44,567 nt of DNA from an uncultured Alphaproteobacteria bacterium (lineage in GTDB: Bacteria; Pseudomonadota; Alphaproteobacteria; Rs-D84). The DNA is taken from assembly GCA_905233975.1 (NCBI GenBank), contig CAJOGD010000001.1:41696-86262 (forward strand), written 5' to 3'. This document shows, piece after piece, positions 24,331 to 32,192 of this stretch (positions are counted from its first letter, which is position 1; every line of letters starts with the position of its first letter). A model generated the notes under the pieces. It ran no database searches, was not told the origin of the DNA, and was given only the letters and a program-made list of their open reading frames with translations. Position numbers and translations under genes: made by a program.

Positions 24331-24346
24331 ACTAGCCACTAACACT
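24331..24346. repeat. Short direct repeat, copy 2
   Basis: Identical over 16 bases to 19801-19816. It lies about 9 nt past the yebC stop codon in the direction of transcription, with an extra partial unit (CACTAG) beside it. Confidence 0.5.
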
Positions 24347-24354
24347 TACACTTT

Positions 24355-25071
24355 TTATGCCGCGCCGGTAAATACCTTTTGCACGTCGTCGTTGGCGTCC
24401 AGTGCATCCACCAAACGTTCAACCTTTTCCCATGTTTCTTCGTCCACGTCCACCGGCATATTCGGAACCCATGTCAATTCCGCGTTTTCCGGTTCGCCCA
24501 ACACATCGGCAATCTTTTTCTGCACATTCATAAAATCATCAGGTTTTGTTGTAATGATAAAACCTTCGTCGGTTGTTTCAAGGTTGTCCGCGTCGGCGTC
24601 CATAATGATTTCCATCATTTCATCTTCGGTTTTGCCAATCGACGCCGGATAGAAAATTTGTCCCGCACGCGTGAACATAAACGCGACACTGCCTTCTTCG
24701 CCCATGTTGCCACCATGTTTGGAAAAGATATTCCGCACCTCTGGCACTGTGCGCCGCGGGTTGTCGGTCAACGCCTCTACAATAATCGGCACCGCACCCG
24801 GGCCGTAGCCTTCGTACCGCACCGCCACATAATTTTCGGTGTTTGATCCAGACGCCTTGTCAATCGCGCGTTTGATATTATCGTTCGGCATAGAATTCTT
24901 GCGCGCCTGTAAAATCGCAAGACGCAGGCGCGGATTATTGTCCGGATTTTTATCGCCCAATTTCGCCGCCATCGTGATTTCGCGCGCAAGTTTCGTGAAC
25001 AATCCGCTGCGTGCCGCGTCGGCAAGACCCTTTTTGTGTTGAATGTTGTGCCATTTGCTATGTCCGCTCAT
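24355..25071 (-). CDS. yebC: YebC/PmpR family regulatory or translation factor
   Basis: The 238-residue protein starts with the invariant MSGHSKWHNIQHKK and continues with DxxxNPRLRxAI-like DNNPRLRLAILQARK and MPNDNIKRAI, EGYGPGAVPIIVEALTDN, and GGNMGEEGSVAFMF, all hallmarks of YebC (TACO1-like). Members have been described as transcription regulators and, more recently, as aids to ribosomes at polyproline stretches. The ATG at 25071 was chosen for its family N-terminus and an AAGGTC ribosome site; a longer frame would run past the promoter. yebC is often next to ruvC and ruvA, as here. Confidence 0.95.
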   Translation of the reverse strand: MSGHSKWHNIQHKKGLADAARSGLFTKLAREITMAAKLGDKNPDNNPRLRLAILQARKNSMPNDNIKRAIDKASGSNTENYVAVRYEGYGPGAVPIIVEALTDNPRRTVPEVRNIFSKHGGNMGEEGSVAFMFTRAGQIFYPASIGKTEDEMMEIIMDADADNLETTDEGFIITTKPDDFMNVQKKIADVLGEPENAELTWVPNMPVDVDEETWEKVERLVDALDANDDVQKVFTGAA

Positions 25072-25074
25072 GAT

Positions 25075-25103
25075 TTGACCTTTTGATTTAATTAGATTAA
25101 AAT
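25075..25103 (+). promoter_or_regulatory. ruvA promoter
   Basis: TTGACC (25075-25080), 17 nt and TAAAAT (25098-25103), 19 nt before the ruvA ATG. Its -10 overlaps the -10 of the yebC promoter. Confidence 0.6.
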
Positions 25104-25122
25104 TACCGGCAAAGGATAGCAA
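25094..25122 (-). promoter_or_regulatory. yebC promoter
   Basis: On the minus strand TTGCTA (25117-25122), 17 nt and TAATCT (25094-25099). The -35 hexamer abuts the ruvA start codon. Confidence 0.5.
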
Positions 25123-25698
25123 ATGATTGGAAAATTGCAAGGCATTGTTGATTATATTGGCGACGGGTTCGTTATAATCATGGTGGGCGGCGTCGGGTAC
25201 AAGGTCTATACGCCGGAAACATTGACGTTAAAGGCGCCGACGACACTTTGGATTGAAACGGTCGTGCGCGAAGATTCGATTCGTTTGTTCGGGTTTGGAA
25301 CCCCGGCCGCACAAAATTTATTCAATATGCTAAACGGCGTATCGGGTGTCGGGCCAAAGGTCGCAATGGCGATAATGGGCACGATAAAGACCGATACACT
25401 AATGGCCGCAATCGCAACCGGCGACGCAAAAACCATTGCAACCGCACCGGGGGTCGGCAAAAAGGTCGCGGAAAAAATCATCGTTGAATTGAAATCAAAG
25501 GTCGGTGGCGCATCGTTTGCATTCGACACCGGTGGCGACGCGGGCGCCCTGCCCGACCTACTCGCGGCACTGGAGGCATTGGGATACCGTCGCATGGACA
25601 TAATCGAAATGGCGCAAAAAATCGTCGCACAAAATCCGGACGCGGACGTATCGAAACTGGTCCCGATGGCATTAAAGGGAATAAGTGGGAACAGATAA
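25123..25698 (+). CDS. ruvA: Holliday junction binding protein RuvA
   Basis: RuvA tetramers hold the Holliday junction while RuvB drives branch migration. The 191-residue protein has the N-terminal OB fold (MIGKLQGIVDYIG, VGGVGYKVY), two helix-hairpin-helix motifs in NGVSGVGPKVAMAIMG (about 72-87) and APGVGKKVAEKIIVELK (about 107-123), and the C-terminal RuvB-contacting domain (LPDLLAALEALGYRRMDI). The usual next gene, ruvB, is absent; mnmE starts one base after ruvA. An AAAGGA ribosome site precedes the ATG. Confidence 0.95.
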   Translation: MIGKLQGIVDYIGDGFVIIMVGGVGYKVYTPETLTLKAPTTLWIETVVREDSIRLFGFGTPAAQNLFNMLNGVSGVGPKVAMAIMGTIKTDTLMAAIATGDAKTIATAPGVGKKVAEKIIVELKSKVGGASFAFDTGGDAGALPDLLAALEALGYRRMDIIEMAQKIVAQNPDADVSKLVPMALKGISGNR

Positions 25699-25699
25699 T

Positions 25700-27001
25700 A
25701 TGAATAACAACGACACAATTTTTGCACTTTCATCTGGTCGTGGCAAATCCGGCGTTGCGGTGATTCGGATATCCGGGAATGATTTAGAAACATTTGCAAA
25801 AAAAATTATTGGCTGCGCCACCTTGGCGCCCCGGCACGCGTATTTTACAAACCTGTGCGATGACAACGGCGACATAATCGACCAATGTGTTGTGATTTAT
25901 TTTGCCGCGCCGCACAGTTTCACCGGCACCGACATAATTGAAATTCAATGCCATGGCGCGCCGGCGGTGATAAATAAAGTCTTTGAATTTTTGCGCGGGC
26001 ATAATATGCGGGTCGCCACCCCCGGTGAATTTTCGCGTCGCGCGTTTTACAACGGTAAAGTGGACTTGTCCGATGTCGATGGTTTAATCGCATTGCTTGA
26101 TGCGCAAACGGACAAACAGCGTGCCGCGGCACTGCGTTCCATGATGGGCGGCGATAGCGATGTTTATATCGGTTGGCGCGATCAAATGTTGGAAATTGCC
26201 GCATACGCCGCCGCCATGACGGACTATGACGCCGACGATTTACCACCAAACATTTCAGACCGAATTTTGGAAAAGATAAAAACGCTCTATACGGCGGTTT
26301 CCGGCGTATTGGCCAATTATAAAGTTTCGCGCGCAATCATGTGCGGAATCAATATTGCAATCGTCGGCGAAACAAATGTTGGCAAATCTTCGCTGTTCAA
26401 TCGCATTGTCGGCGCGGCGCGTGCGATAGTTTCCGATATTCCCGGCACAACGCGCGATGTCGTGTCCGCACAAATGGACATCGACGGATACATGGTGAAT
26501 TTGTCTGATACGGCCGGCCTGCGCAATACGACGGATTTTGTGGAATGCATAGGAATCGAACGCACGAACGCCGAAATCGCCAACGCCGATATTGTTTTAC
26601 ATGTAATCACTGCCGGCGATTCGGTTGCCCCGGTTGCGAAAAATGAAATCTTGGTTGCGAATAAATCCGATACAACCGATTCGCGCGATGTGCCGAACGC
26701 AATCTATGTTTCCGCCAAGACCGGCGAAGGATTGCCAGAATTGATGACAACGATTCGGTCGCGAATCGCCGACATCACAAACAATGGCGAATCGGCGGTA
26801 ATGATAAACGCCCGCACATACGATTTATTGATGACCGCACGCGAAGAATTATATGCGGCACTGGACGATTTCAACGGCGACTATGATATTCTATCAGAAC
26901 ACGTGCGATATGCGGCAGACGCAATTGGCCGCATACTGGGCACCATCGGCACGAACGAAATACTCGACATGACATTCTCGCAATTGTGTTTGGGGAAATA
27001 A
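25700..27001 (+). CDS. mnmE: tRNA uridine-5-carboxymethylaminomethyl modification GTPase MnmE
   Basis: MnmE, with MnmG, modifies U34 of tRNAs reading two-codon boxes. The 433-residue protein has the N-terminal folate-binding domain (DTIFALSSGRGKSGVAVIR), the CHGAPAV block, a G domain with G1 GETNVGKS at 223-230, DIPGTTRD at 246-253, G3 DTAGLR at 270-275 and NKSD, and the catalytic C-terminal CLGK (Cys430). The start at 25700 was chosen because it follows the ruvA stop by one base and matches the family N-terminus. No mnmG lies nearby. Confidence 0.96.
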   Translation: MNNNDTIFALSSGRGKSGVAVIRISGNDLETFAKKIIGCATLAPRHAYFTNLCDDNGDIIDQCVVIYFAAPHSFTGTDIIEIQCHGAPAVINKVFEFLRGHNMRVATPGEFSRRAFYNGKVDLSDVDGLIALLDAQTDKQRAAALRSMMGGDSDVYIGWRDQMLEIAAYAAAMTDYDADDLPPNISDRILEKIKTLYTAVSGVLANYKVSRAIMCGINIAIVGETNVGKSSLFNRIVGAARAIVSDIPGTTRDVVSAQMDIDGYMVNLSDTAGLRNTTDFVECIGIERTNAEIANADIVLHVITAGDSVAPVAKNEILVANKSDTTDSRDVPNAIYVSAKTGEGLPELMTTIRSRIADITNNGESAVMINARTYDLLMTAREELYAALDDFNGDYDILSEHVRYAADAIGRILGTIGTNEILDMTFSQLCLGK

Positions 27002-27010
27002 ATTGCCATT

Positions 27011-28021
27011 TTATTGTGCCACAGGCCCGGGTCTAAAGTCTTCACCACTGGTTGCAGCATTTGTAAAGAACCGACCGGATACAGTATCATACATACCGAG
27101 AACATTAGAACTATTTTTTGCCGGAACGACAAAAAAGTCGATTTCGCCCCCGGCGTTCTTATGCCATGCTCTGTATAACCTAACCTTAGCAAAGTTATTC
27201 ATACCATCATAACGAGTTCTAGCAAAGAACGATAACGGCATTTCGTCATCGGCGCTAACGGTAAAGCTAGAAGAATATGTTTGTTCGTCAACAACGACTG
27301 TTTCGCTAGTTTCTGTCAGCGTCACAGTCGCCTGGTGGCGATTAAGGTCTTTGTCAATAGTGTTCACGTGACCCGACGCGTTACCCGGCTGAGAGTAGAG
27401 TTTTTGCGTACCAGAACCAAACACAACCTTATACTCAGAAGAACCCGGCATAGCACCCCAGATTGTAGGGAACCCTGATGCCGGCGTTTCTGTCATTTGA
27501 AAATCAAGATAAAACGTGCTATTTCGAACAGATTTGATAGGCGATGTAATATACTGTGTCCCCGTTGATTCAATATATTCCAACCGCGTATACCCCGCTG
27601 GCAGTTGTATTGTATACGCCGTTTGGTCGACGATGGTCCAAAGGCTGCAACCGTCACCTTGGTTTGCACATTCCAATTTTGTGGTATTCGTTGTTGGTAA
27701 ATTTGTAAACGTGTCTTTTAACGCCGATGCGGTAATAAGTTTATCACCATCAGTATCGGCATCATAACTACTTGCATCACTATATAATCCGCGTTCACCG
27801 ATTTCACCATCGCCATTCGCGGTATAGGTCATTACCGTTTCACCCGCATCAACGTTTGGTTGTCCGGCCGCGGGTATCTTTAATTGTTTTGTGGCAACCA
27901 TTGTATCAACATATGCCTTGGACGATGCCGTTTTCCTATCTAAATCAGTCGGTGTCGCAACCGCACCAACAATTGTTATGACCACACCAAATACAGATGT
28001 TAGTAATATCTTTTTTAACAT
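27011..28021 (-). CDS. Secreted modular protein with lectin/LamG-like C-terminal domain
   Basis: The 336-residue protein has a signal peptide (basic MLKK, hydrophobic core, cleavage after about residue 22). Residues 23-130 form a module shared with the neighbouring gene: SSKAYVDT, KIPAA, TYTANGDGEIGERG, LITASALK, NLPT and CSLWT. From about 143 it changes to a domain starting GYTRLEYIESTGTQYI and ending VLGMYDTVSGRFFTNA, a pattern I know from many gut-bacterial and phage proteins; it is probably a concanavalin-like jellyroll (inference). A surface or adhesion role is likely but not proven. The stop is 9 nt from the convergent mnmE stop. The ribosome site is GGGGGGAAA. Confidence 0.75.
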   Translation of the reverse strand: MLKKILLTSVFGVVITIVGAVATPTDLDRKTASSKAYVDTMVATKQLKIPAAGQPNVDAGETVMTYTANGDGEIGERGLYSDASSYDADTDGDKLITASALKDTFTNLPTTNTTKLECANQGDGCSLWTIVDQTAYTIQLPAGYTRLEYIESTGTQYITSPIKSVRNSTFYLDFQMTETPASGFPTIWGAMPGSSEYKVVFGSGTQKLYSQPGNASGHVNTIDKDLNRHQATVTLTETSETVVVDEQTYSSSFTVSADDEMPLSFFARTRYDGMNNFAKVRLYRAWHKNAGGEIDFFVVPAKNSSNVLGMYDTVSGRFFTNAATSGEDFRPGPVAQ

Positions 28022-28044
28022 GTCTTTCCCCCCGTCTACGGTCT

Positions 28045-28476
28045 TTAATTGCCATTATTATTTTCGTCACCGTATACTTGCTGATCTTCAAGTGTCCAAA
28101 GGCTGCAGGTGTTCGGGTTCGCACACGTCAATCTTGATGTGGTCATCGTTGGTAAATTTGCGACACTTCCTTTTAACGCAGACGCCGTCACCAATTTATT
28201 CGCATCTGTTCCCTCGGTATAACTGTTGGGATTATCGTATATTCCGCGTTCACCAATTGTGCCGTTTCCGGTTGTTGTATATGTGACAACCGAAACACCG
28301 GGTGTTCCGCTATTTGTGTTTGCCGCGGGTATTTTATTTTGCCTGGTGCCAACTTCTGTATCCACATACGCCTTGGACGAAACCGCTTTACGGTCCGCCG
28401 GCGTGGGGTCCGCATACGCGATTCCAATCACAAACGCGCATAATACAAACGCAACCAATTTCCCAACAATTCGCAT
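28045..28476 (-). CDS. Secreted short protein sharing the module of its neighbour
   Basis: The 143-residue protein has a signal peptide (MRIVGKLVAFVLCAFVIGIAYA) and then the same module as the 336-residue neighbour: SSKAYVDT, KIPAA, VVTYTTTGNGTIGERG, LVTASALK, NLPT and CSLWTLEDQ, ending a few residues later in a polar NENNNGN-like tail. It therefore looks like the module without the lectin-like domain, either a truncated copy or a separate partner. It is the first gene of the pair, with a very good AAGGAGAA ribosome site and its own promoter; 23 nt separate it from the longer gene. Confidence 0.75.
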   Translation of the reverse strand: MRIVGKLVAFVLCAFVIGIAYADPTPADRKAVSSKAYVDTEVGTRQNKIPAANTNSGTPGVSVVTYTTTGNGTIGERGIYDNPNSYTEGTDANKLVTASALKGSVANLPTMTTSRLTCANPNTCSLWTLEDQQVYGDENNNGN

Positions 28477-28510
28477 GGTTTATTCTCCTTTCTTCCTATG
28501 ATACATTTTG

Positions 28511-28540
28511 TATACAAACTCACTGTCTGAATTGTATCAA
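28511..28540 (-). promoter_or_regulatory. Promoter of the secreted-protein pair
   Basis: On the minus strand TTGATA (28535-28540), 18 nt and TGTATA (28511-28516). The region also holds inverted repeats (TGATACA with TGTATCA, and TTGTATACAA), which may be an operator. The stretch 28541-28680 is AT-rich with no gene seen. Confidence 0.5.
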
Positions 28541-28697
28541 AAACCAAGGTTTTTAAACCACCCTTTGCGCCAAACCACCACTTTCAGTATTCCTGATTGT
28601 TTTTAGTAGAAAAAATTTGTTTTTATTTTTTAAAAAAAATGGTTGATTTTATTTCTTGGTTTTTTTTAGACCACTTTCTAATATAAAAACCGCGTTT

Positions 28698-28715
28698 CCG
28701 CGGTATGACGGCTCT
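28698..28715. repeat. GC-rich repeat fragment, second copy
   Basis: Seventeen of eighteen bases match 85-102. Here it is preceded by a perfect 5-bp stem-loop (28690-28694/28699-28703). Confidence 0.5.
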
Positions 28716-28730
28716 CTAGAATTTTCTAAA

Positions 28731-28754
28731 AAACGGGCGCATTCGCGCCCGTTT
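28731..28754 (-). terminator. Terminator of the coiled-coil membrane gene
   Basis: A perfect 10-bp stem (28731-28740 with 28745-28754, ATTC loop) lies 19 nt past the stop of the minus-strand gene at 28774 and is followed by a T-rich stretch. Confidence 0.8.
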
Positions 28755-28773
28755 CATTAATCACTATTTTTTA

Positions 28774-29595
28774 TTATCTTTTAATTTCAGACAATACCTT
28801 GGCCGCACCAAAAGAAAGAGTCTTACCTTTTCCGTATTTCTTTTTAATCCATTCTGGCAATACCGCTTCATCAACAATTTTAATAACCTCTTCATATTCT
28901 TTCGGGTGTGATTTTAAATACCCAGAAATAATCGCAACACAGGTTTCATAATTTGCTTTATCAAAACCCCCATTTGCCAGATGATCAAAATATTTACGGT
29001 CTATTGCTGAAAAACTTTCTAACATCTTGGTTGCAGACGGCCCCAAACGATGCATTATTTCATCGACATTTACACCACTCCAAGTTATTTTTCTTAAATC
29101 CTCCCAAACCTGATTCATTTCATCTTTTTTATTTTTTCTATCCTTTGCAATAATAATCGTCATGACAGTACACGTTATAAACAGATTTAAAAGTGTACTT
29201 GCAAAATCTTCACCATAGGCACCTCTTAATGCCTCACCATAAGTATTAAATCGTGGACCTTCCCAAGTATTTGTATTTGGATTATATTCTTCACCAGTAG
29301 CAATGTCCAAACCCGTAACCGCACTTCCAAGCACGAATCCAATAATTTGCCCTATCAAAGCACCCTTTAAAAAAGAATATTGCCAAAAAGGTTTTACTTC
29401 TCTCGCAATAACCCGCTTTTTTTCTTTTCGCATTTTATTTTCTAATTTTTCTTGCGCCCTTTGCAAACGTTCTTTTTCTTTTTTCTTTTTTTGTTCTTGT
29501 TCCTTTTCCAATTGTCGTTTACGTGCAGCCTCCGCTGCTTGTCTTTCTTTATCTAACTGTTCTTGGTATTCATCGTATCCCATTCTTTTTGCCAT
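28774..29595 (-). CDS. Coiled-coil membrane protein of unknown function (273 aa)
   Basis: No family was recognised. Residues 1-65 are almost entirely charged (long runs of Lys, Glu and Gln) and should form one long helix or coiled coil. Then come two hydrophobic spans (about 75-95 and 133-150) separated by a Thr/Asn-rich loop (EEYNPNTNTWEGPRFNTYG). The C-terminal 110 residues are soluble and helical, ending GAAKVLSEIKR. The topology suggests an inner-membrane protein with both ends in the cytoplasm. It has a strong AAAGGAG ribosome site and its own terminator. Confidence 0.72.
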   Translation of the reverse strand: MAKRMGYDEYQEQLDKERQAAEAARKRQLEKEQEQKKKKEKERLQRAQEKLENKMRKEKKRVIAREVKPFWQYSFLKGALIGQIIGFVLGSAVTGLDIATGEEYNPNTNTWEGPRFNTYGEALRGAYGEDFASTLLNLFITCTVMTIIIAKDRKNKKDEMNQVWEDLRKITWSGVNVDEIMHRLGPSATKMLESFSAIDRKYFDHLANGGFDKANYETCVAIISGYLKSHPKEYEEVIKIVDEAVLPEWIKKKYGKGKTLSFGAAKVLSEIKR

Positions 29596-29616
29596 TTTTT
29601 ACTCCTTTTGTTTTTG

Positions 29617-29769
<153 letters not shown>

Positions 29770-29771
29770 GA

Positions 29772-31355
29772 CTACTCCTTTCTATCCGGATATTTTCCAT
29801 CAATCAAATTCTGACGCACGATGTGGTGTTTGACCTTTTGCGTGCTGGTCATCGGCAAATCTTCGGTTGTCATCGCAAAGTGCGTCACCCATTTATAGGA
29901 CGCGACCTTTTTATTCGCCGCCGCAATTGCCGCCGACAGTTTTTCCATCGTCATATCTTTATCGACACTGAACACACCATACGAAACGGTTTTATCCTTT
30001 ACCCGATGTTCAAAGACCGCAACATTTTTCACACCCGGAATATTTATAAACAAACCTTCCAATTCGTCCGGATAAACGTTTTTACCACTATCCAAAACAA
30101 TCACCTGTTTCTTGCGGCCGGCAAAGTGCAATTCGCCATTTTTATCCATCGACACCATATCCCCAGTATTAAAGAACCCACGTTCGTCGAATGCATTTTT
30201 ATTTGCTTCGTCATTATTCAGGTATCCACCGAACACCTGATTCCCGCGCACCCAAAGGATACCGACACCGTCTTCGTTTTTATCACGAATTTCAACCTCG
30301 TTATTCGTGGTCGGCGCACCAAAGGCGAACGGTACACGTCCCCGACATGGTTTGGAAATGCAAATCGGTCCAACGGTTTCCGTCATGCCGAATCCTTGGA
30401 TAAACCCAAGTCCCAGCGCAACAAAGAAATTTTCAATTTCGGGCTTTGTCGCCGCACCGCCGGCAATCATCAACTTTACGCGACCACCAAAGATATCCAA
30501 CACCGGTTTAATCGCCGCGTCCACCAATTTGCGCAGGCCGATTTTCTTTAACAAATCCGCATGTTTCAAAACGAACGAAAACAGCCACCATTTATGTTGC
30601 GCCTTTATACCGTCGATGATTTTGTTCCTGAATACCTCAAACAACCTTGGCACCGCCGGAATAACATGTGGACGATAGCGTTTAAAGTCCGCCAAAATTT
30701 CCTTTGGATTAACGGTCGGTTGCAACAACACGCCCGCGCCGTATTGCAATGTCGCAAGTATTTCCACCGCGAATCCGAAAATATGATACATTGGCAAGAA
30801 ACCATACATTACATCGCCAACTTCGAACCATTCGCGCATATCAAGCAACGAATTCGCACATTCCAACAAATTATAGTGCGAAAGTGGCACAACCTTTGGC
30901 GTACCAGTCGAACCCGACGTGAACGACAATGTCGCAATATCAGACGGCTTTAATTCCGCCGGCGACAGTTCCGGATTTTCGCCTTCGTCCGCCGCGGTAA
31001 TATCAAAGAACTGAAACGCATCGGTTTTATAAAAGAACGATTTTTCTGCGCAAACATATTTGCACTTTGTAATCGTCGCCATGTTATCGTATTCAAACGG
31101 CGTCAGATTCGTATCCAGCAGTAAAACCGTTCCGCCCAGGCACCAAATCGCAAACAGCGTCATCGGAAACGCCGGTATATTATGCGACAATATTCCAACA
31201 ACGTCACCCTGTTTCACGCCCAGCGCAGAAAGCGTCGCCGCACGCGCACGCACCATCTTCATAAAGTCAGAAAACGTCACATTTTCACGAACCAGGTAAA
31301 TGCCGTTCGGCCACTTTGCAACCGCACTTTCTAAAAATTGAAACATACTATTCAT
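29772..31355 (-). CDS. Long-chain acyl-CoA synthetase-like AMP-dependent ligase
   Basis: The 527-residue protein belongs to the ANL superfamily: it activates a carboxylic acid with ATP and usually forms the CoA thioester. Motifs are the phosphate loop FTSGSTGTPK near 145, the FGFAVEILATLQYGAGV region, the GFGMTETVGP motif near 320, FFNTGDMV with the conserved Asp, and the C-terminal swivel segment GRKKQVIVLDSGKNVYPDELE. The sequence fits fatty-acid CoA ligases (FadD-like) best; acyl-ACP or other acid substrates are possible. It runs divergent from xth with interlocked promoters. Confidence 0.88.
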   Translation of the reverse strand: MNSMFQFLESAVAKWPNGIYLVRENVTFSDFMKMVRARAATLSALGVKQGDVVGILSHNIPAFPMTLFAIWCLGGTVLLLDTNLTPFEYDNMATITKCKYVCAEKSFFYKTDAFQFFDITAADEGENPELSPAELKPSDIATLSFTSGSTGTPKVVPLSHYNLLECANSLLDMREWFEVGDVMYGFLPMYHIFGFAVEILATLQYGAGVLLQPTVNPKEILADFKRYRPHVIPAVPRLFEVFRNKIIDGIKAQHKWWLFSFVLKHADLLKKIGLRKLVDAAIKPVLDIFGGRVKLMIAGGAATKPEIENFFVALGLGFIQGFGMTETVGPICISKPCRGRVPFAFGAPTTNNEVEIRDKNEDGVGILWVRGNQVFGGYLNNDEANKNAFDERGFFNTGDMVSMDKNGELHFAGRKKQVIVLDSGKNVYPDELEGLFINIPGVKNVAVFEHRVKDKTVSYGVFSVDKDMTMEKLSAAIAAANKKVASYKWVTHFAMTTEDLPMTSTQKVKHHIVRQNLIDGKYPDRKE

Positions 31356-31370
31356 AATTCAAAATCCTTG

Positions 31371-31399
31371 TTGTTTTTATGATATATCATGAGTATTAT
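31371..31399 (+). promoter_or_regulatory. xth promoter
   Basis: TTGTTT (31371-31376), 17 nt and TATTAT (31394-31399). The spacer contains the perfect 12-bp palindrome ATGATATATCAT (31380-31391). Confidence 0.45.
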
Positions 31400-31422
31400 A
31401 TTCATAAAAGGAAAGATTGCAA
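31395..31422 (-). promoter_or_regulatory. Acyl-CoA synthetase promoter
   Basis: On the minus strand TTGCAA (31417-31422), 16 nt and a perfect TATAAT (31395-31400). Its -10 overlaps that of xth. Confidence 0.6.
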
Positions 31423-31424
31423 AC

Positions 31425-32192
31425 ATGAAAATACTAACCGTCAATATCAATTCAATTCGCGCACATGCGGAAAGTTTTATAAAAATCCTTGAAAATGGGG
31501 AATACGACACCATTCTTGTCCAAGAATTAAAGGTTGAAACCGCCGGTTTCCCGCACAATATATTCGAAGAATATGGGTATAATATAAAGGTTTTCGGACA
31601 AAAAAGTTGGAACGGCGTCGCAACTTTTTCGAAATTTTCTATCGAAGACACGATTCGCGGAATACCAAACTATACCGACGTCAATGCGCGATTTCTTGAA
31701 ACGGTAATTGACGGCCGGATTCGCATCATAAATGTCTATATGCCGAATGGGGAATCTGAAACTTCGCCAAAATTCGAATATAAAATTCAATGGATGCACG
31801 CATTTGGCGAATACATTAAACAATACATCGATTCGCCCGAGGCGGTAATTATCGGCGGCGATTTTAATGTTGCCATTACGGACCGCGACATATGGAAACC
31901 CGAAAACTATGTGGGGTCCAGTATTTCTGCGCCCGCCGCCCGCGAAATTTTACAGGGCTGGTTCGACGACGGGTGGACAGATATGTGGCGCAAAATGCAC
32001 CCCGATGAAATTGGATACACTTGGTACGGCTATCGCCAACACAGTTTCGAAAGCAAACATGGGCTTCGTCTTGATTATTTTATGGCGAACAAAACCGCCG
32101 CGAAAATGATTACACAATGCGAAATCGATTGCGACCCGCGCACAGGTGAAAAACCAACAGATCATTGTGGATTGATGATAAAAATCGACTAA
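31425..32192 (+). CDS. xth: Exodeoxyribonuclease III family (XthA-like)
   Basis: The family cleaves at abasic sites and degrades 3' ends during base excision repair. The 255-residue protein has the EEP fold: MKILTVNINSIRAH at the start, LVQELKVE with the metal-binding Glu near 34, WNGVATFSK, the GGDFNVA block near 143, the substrate-binding RLDYFMAN near 225 and the catalytic TDHCGLMI at the end. The start at 31425 was chosen for the family N-terminus; a longer frame adds 12 residues. Its last 4 nt overlap the end of the convergent addB. Confidence 0.92.
   Translation: MKILTVNINSIRAHAESFIKILENGEYDTILVQELKVETAGFPHNIFEEYGYNIKVFGQKSWNGVATFSKFSIEDTIRGIPNYTDVNARFLETVIDGRIRIINVYMPNGESETSPKFEYKIQWMHAFGEYIKQYIDSPEAVIIGGDFNVAITDRDIWKPENYVGSSISAPAAREILQGWFDDGWTDMWRKMHPDEIGYTWYGYRQHSFESKHGLRLDYFMANKTAAKMITQCEIDCDPRTGEKPTDHCGLMIKID

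Noticed and set aside
31380..31391. ATGATATATCAT palindrome as a specific operator
   Set aside because: It is a perfect 12-bp palindrome between two promoters, but in AT-rich DNA this may be chance, and no matching regulator is known here. It is mentioned only with the xth promoter.
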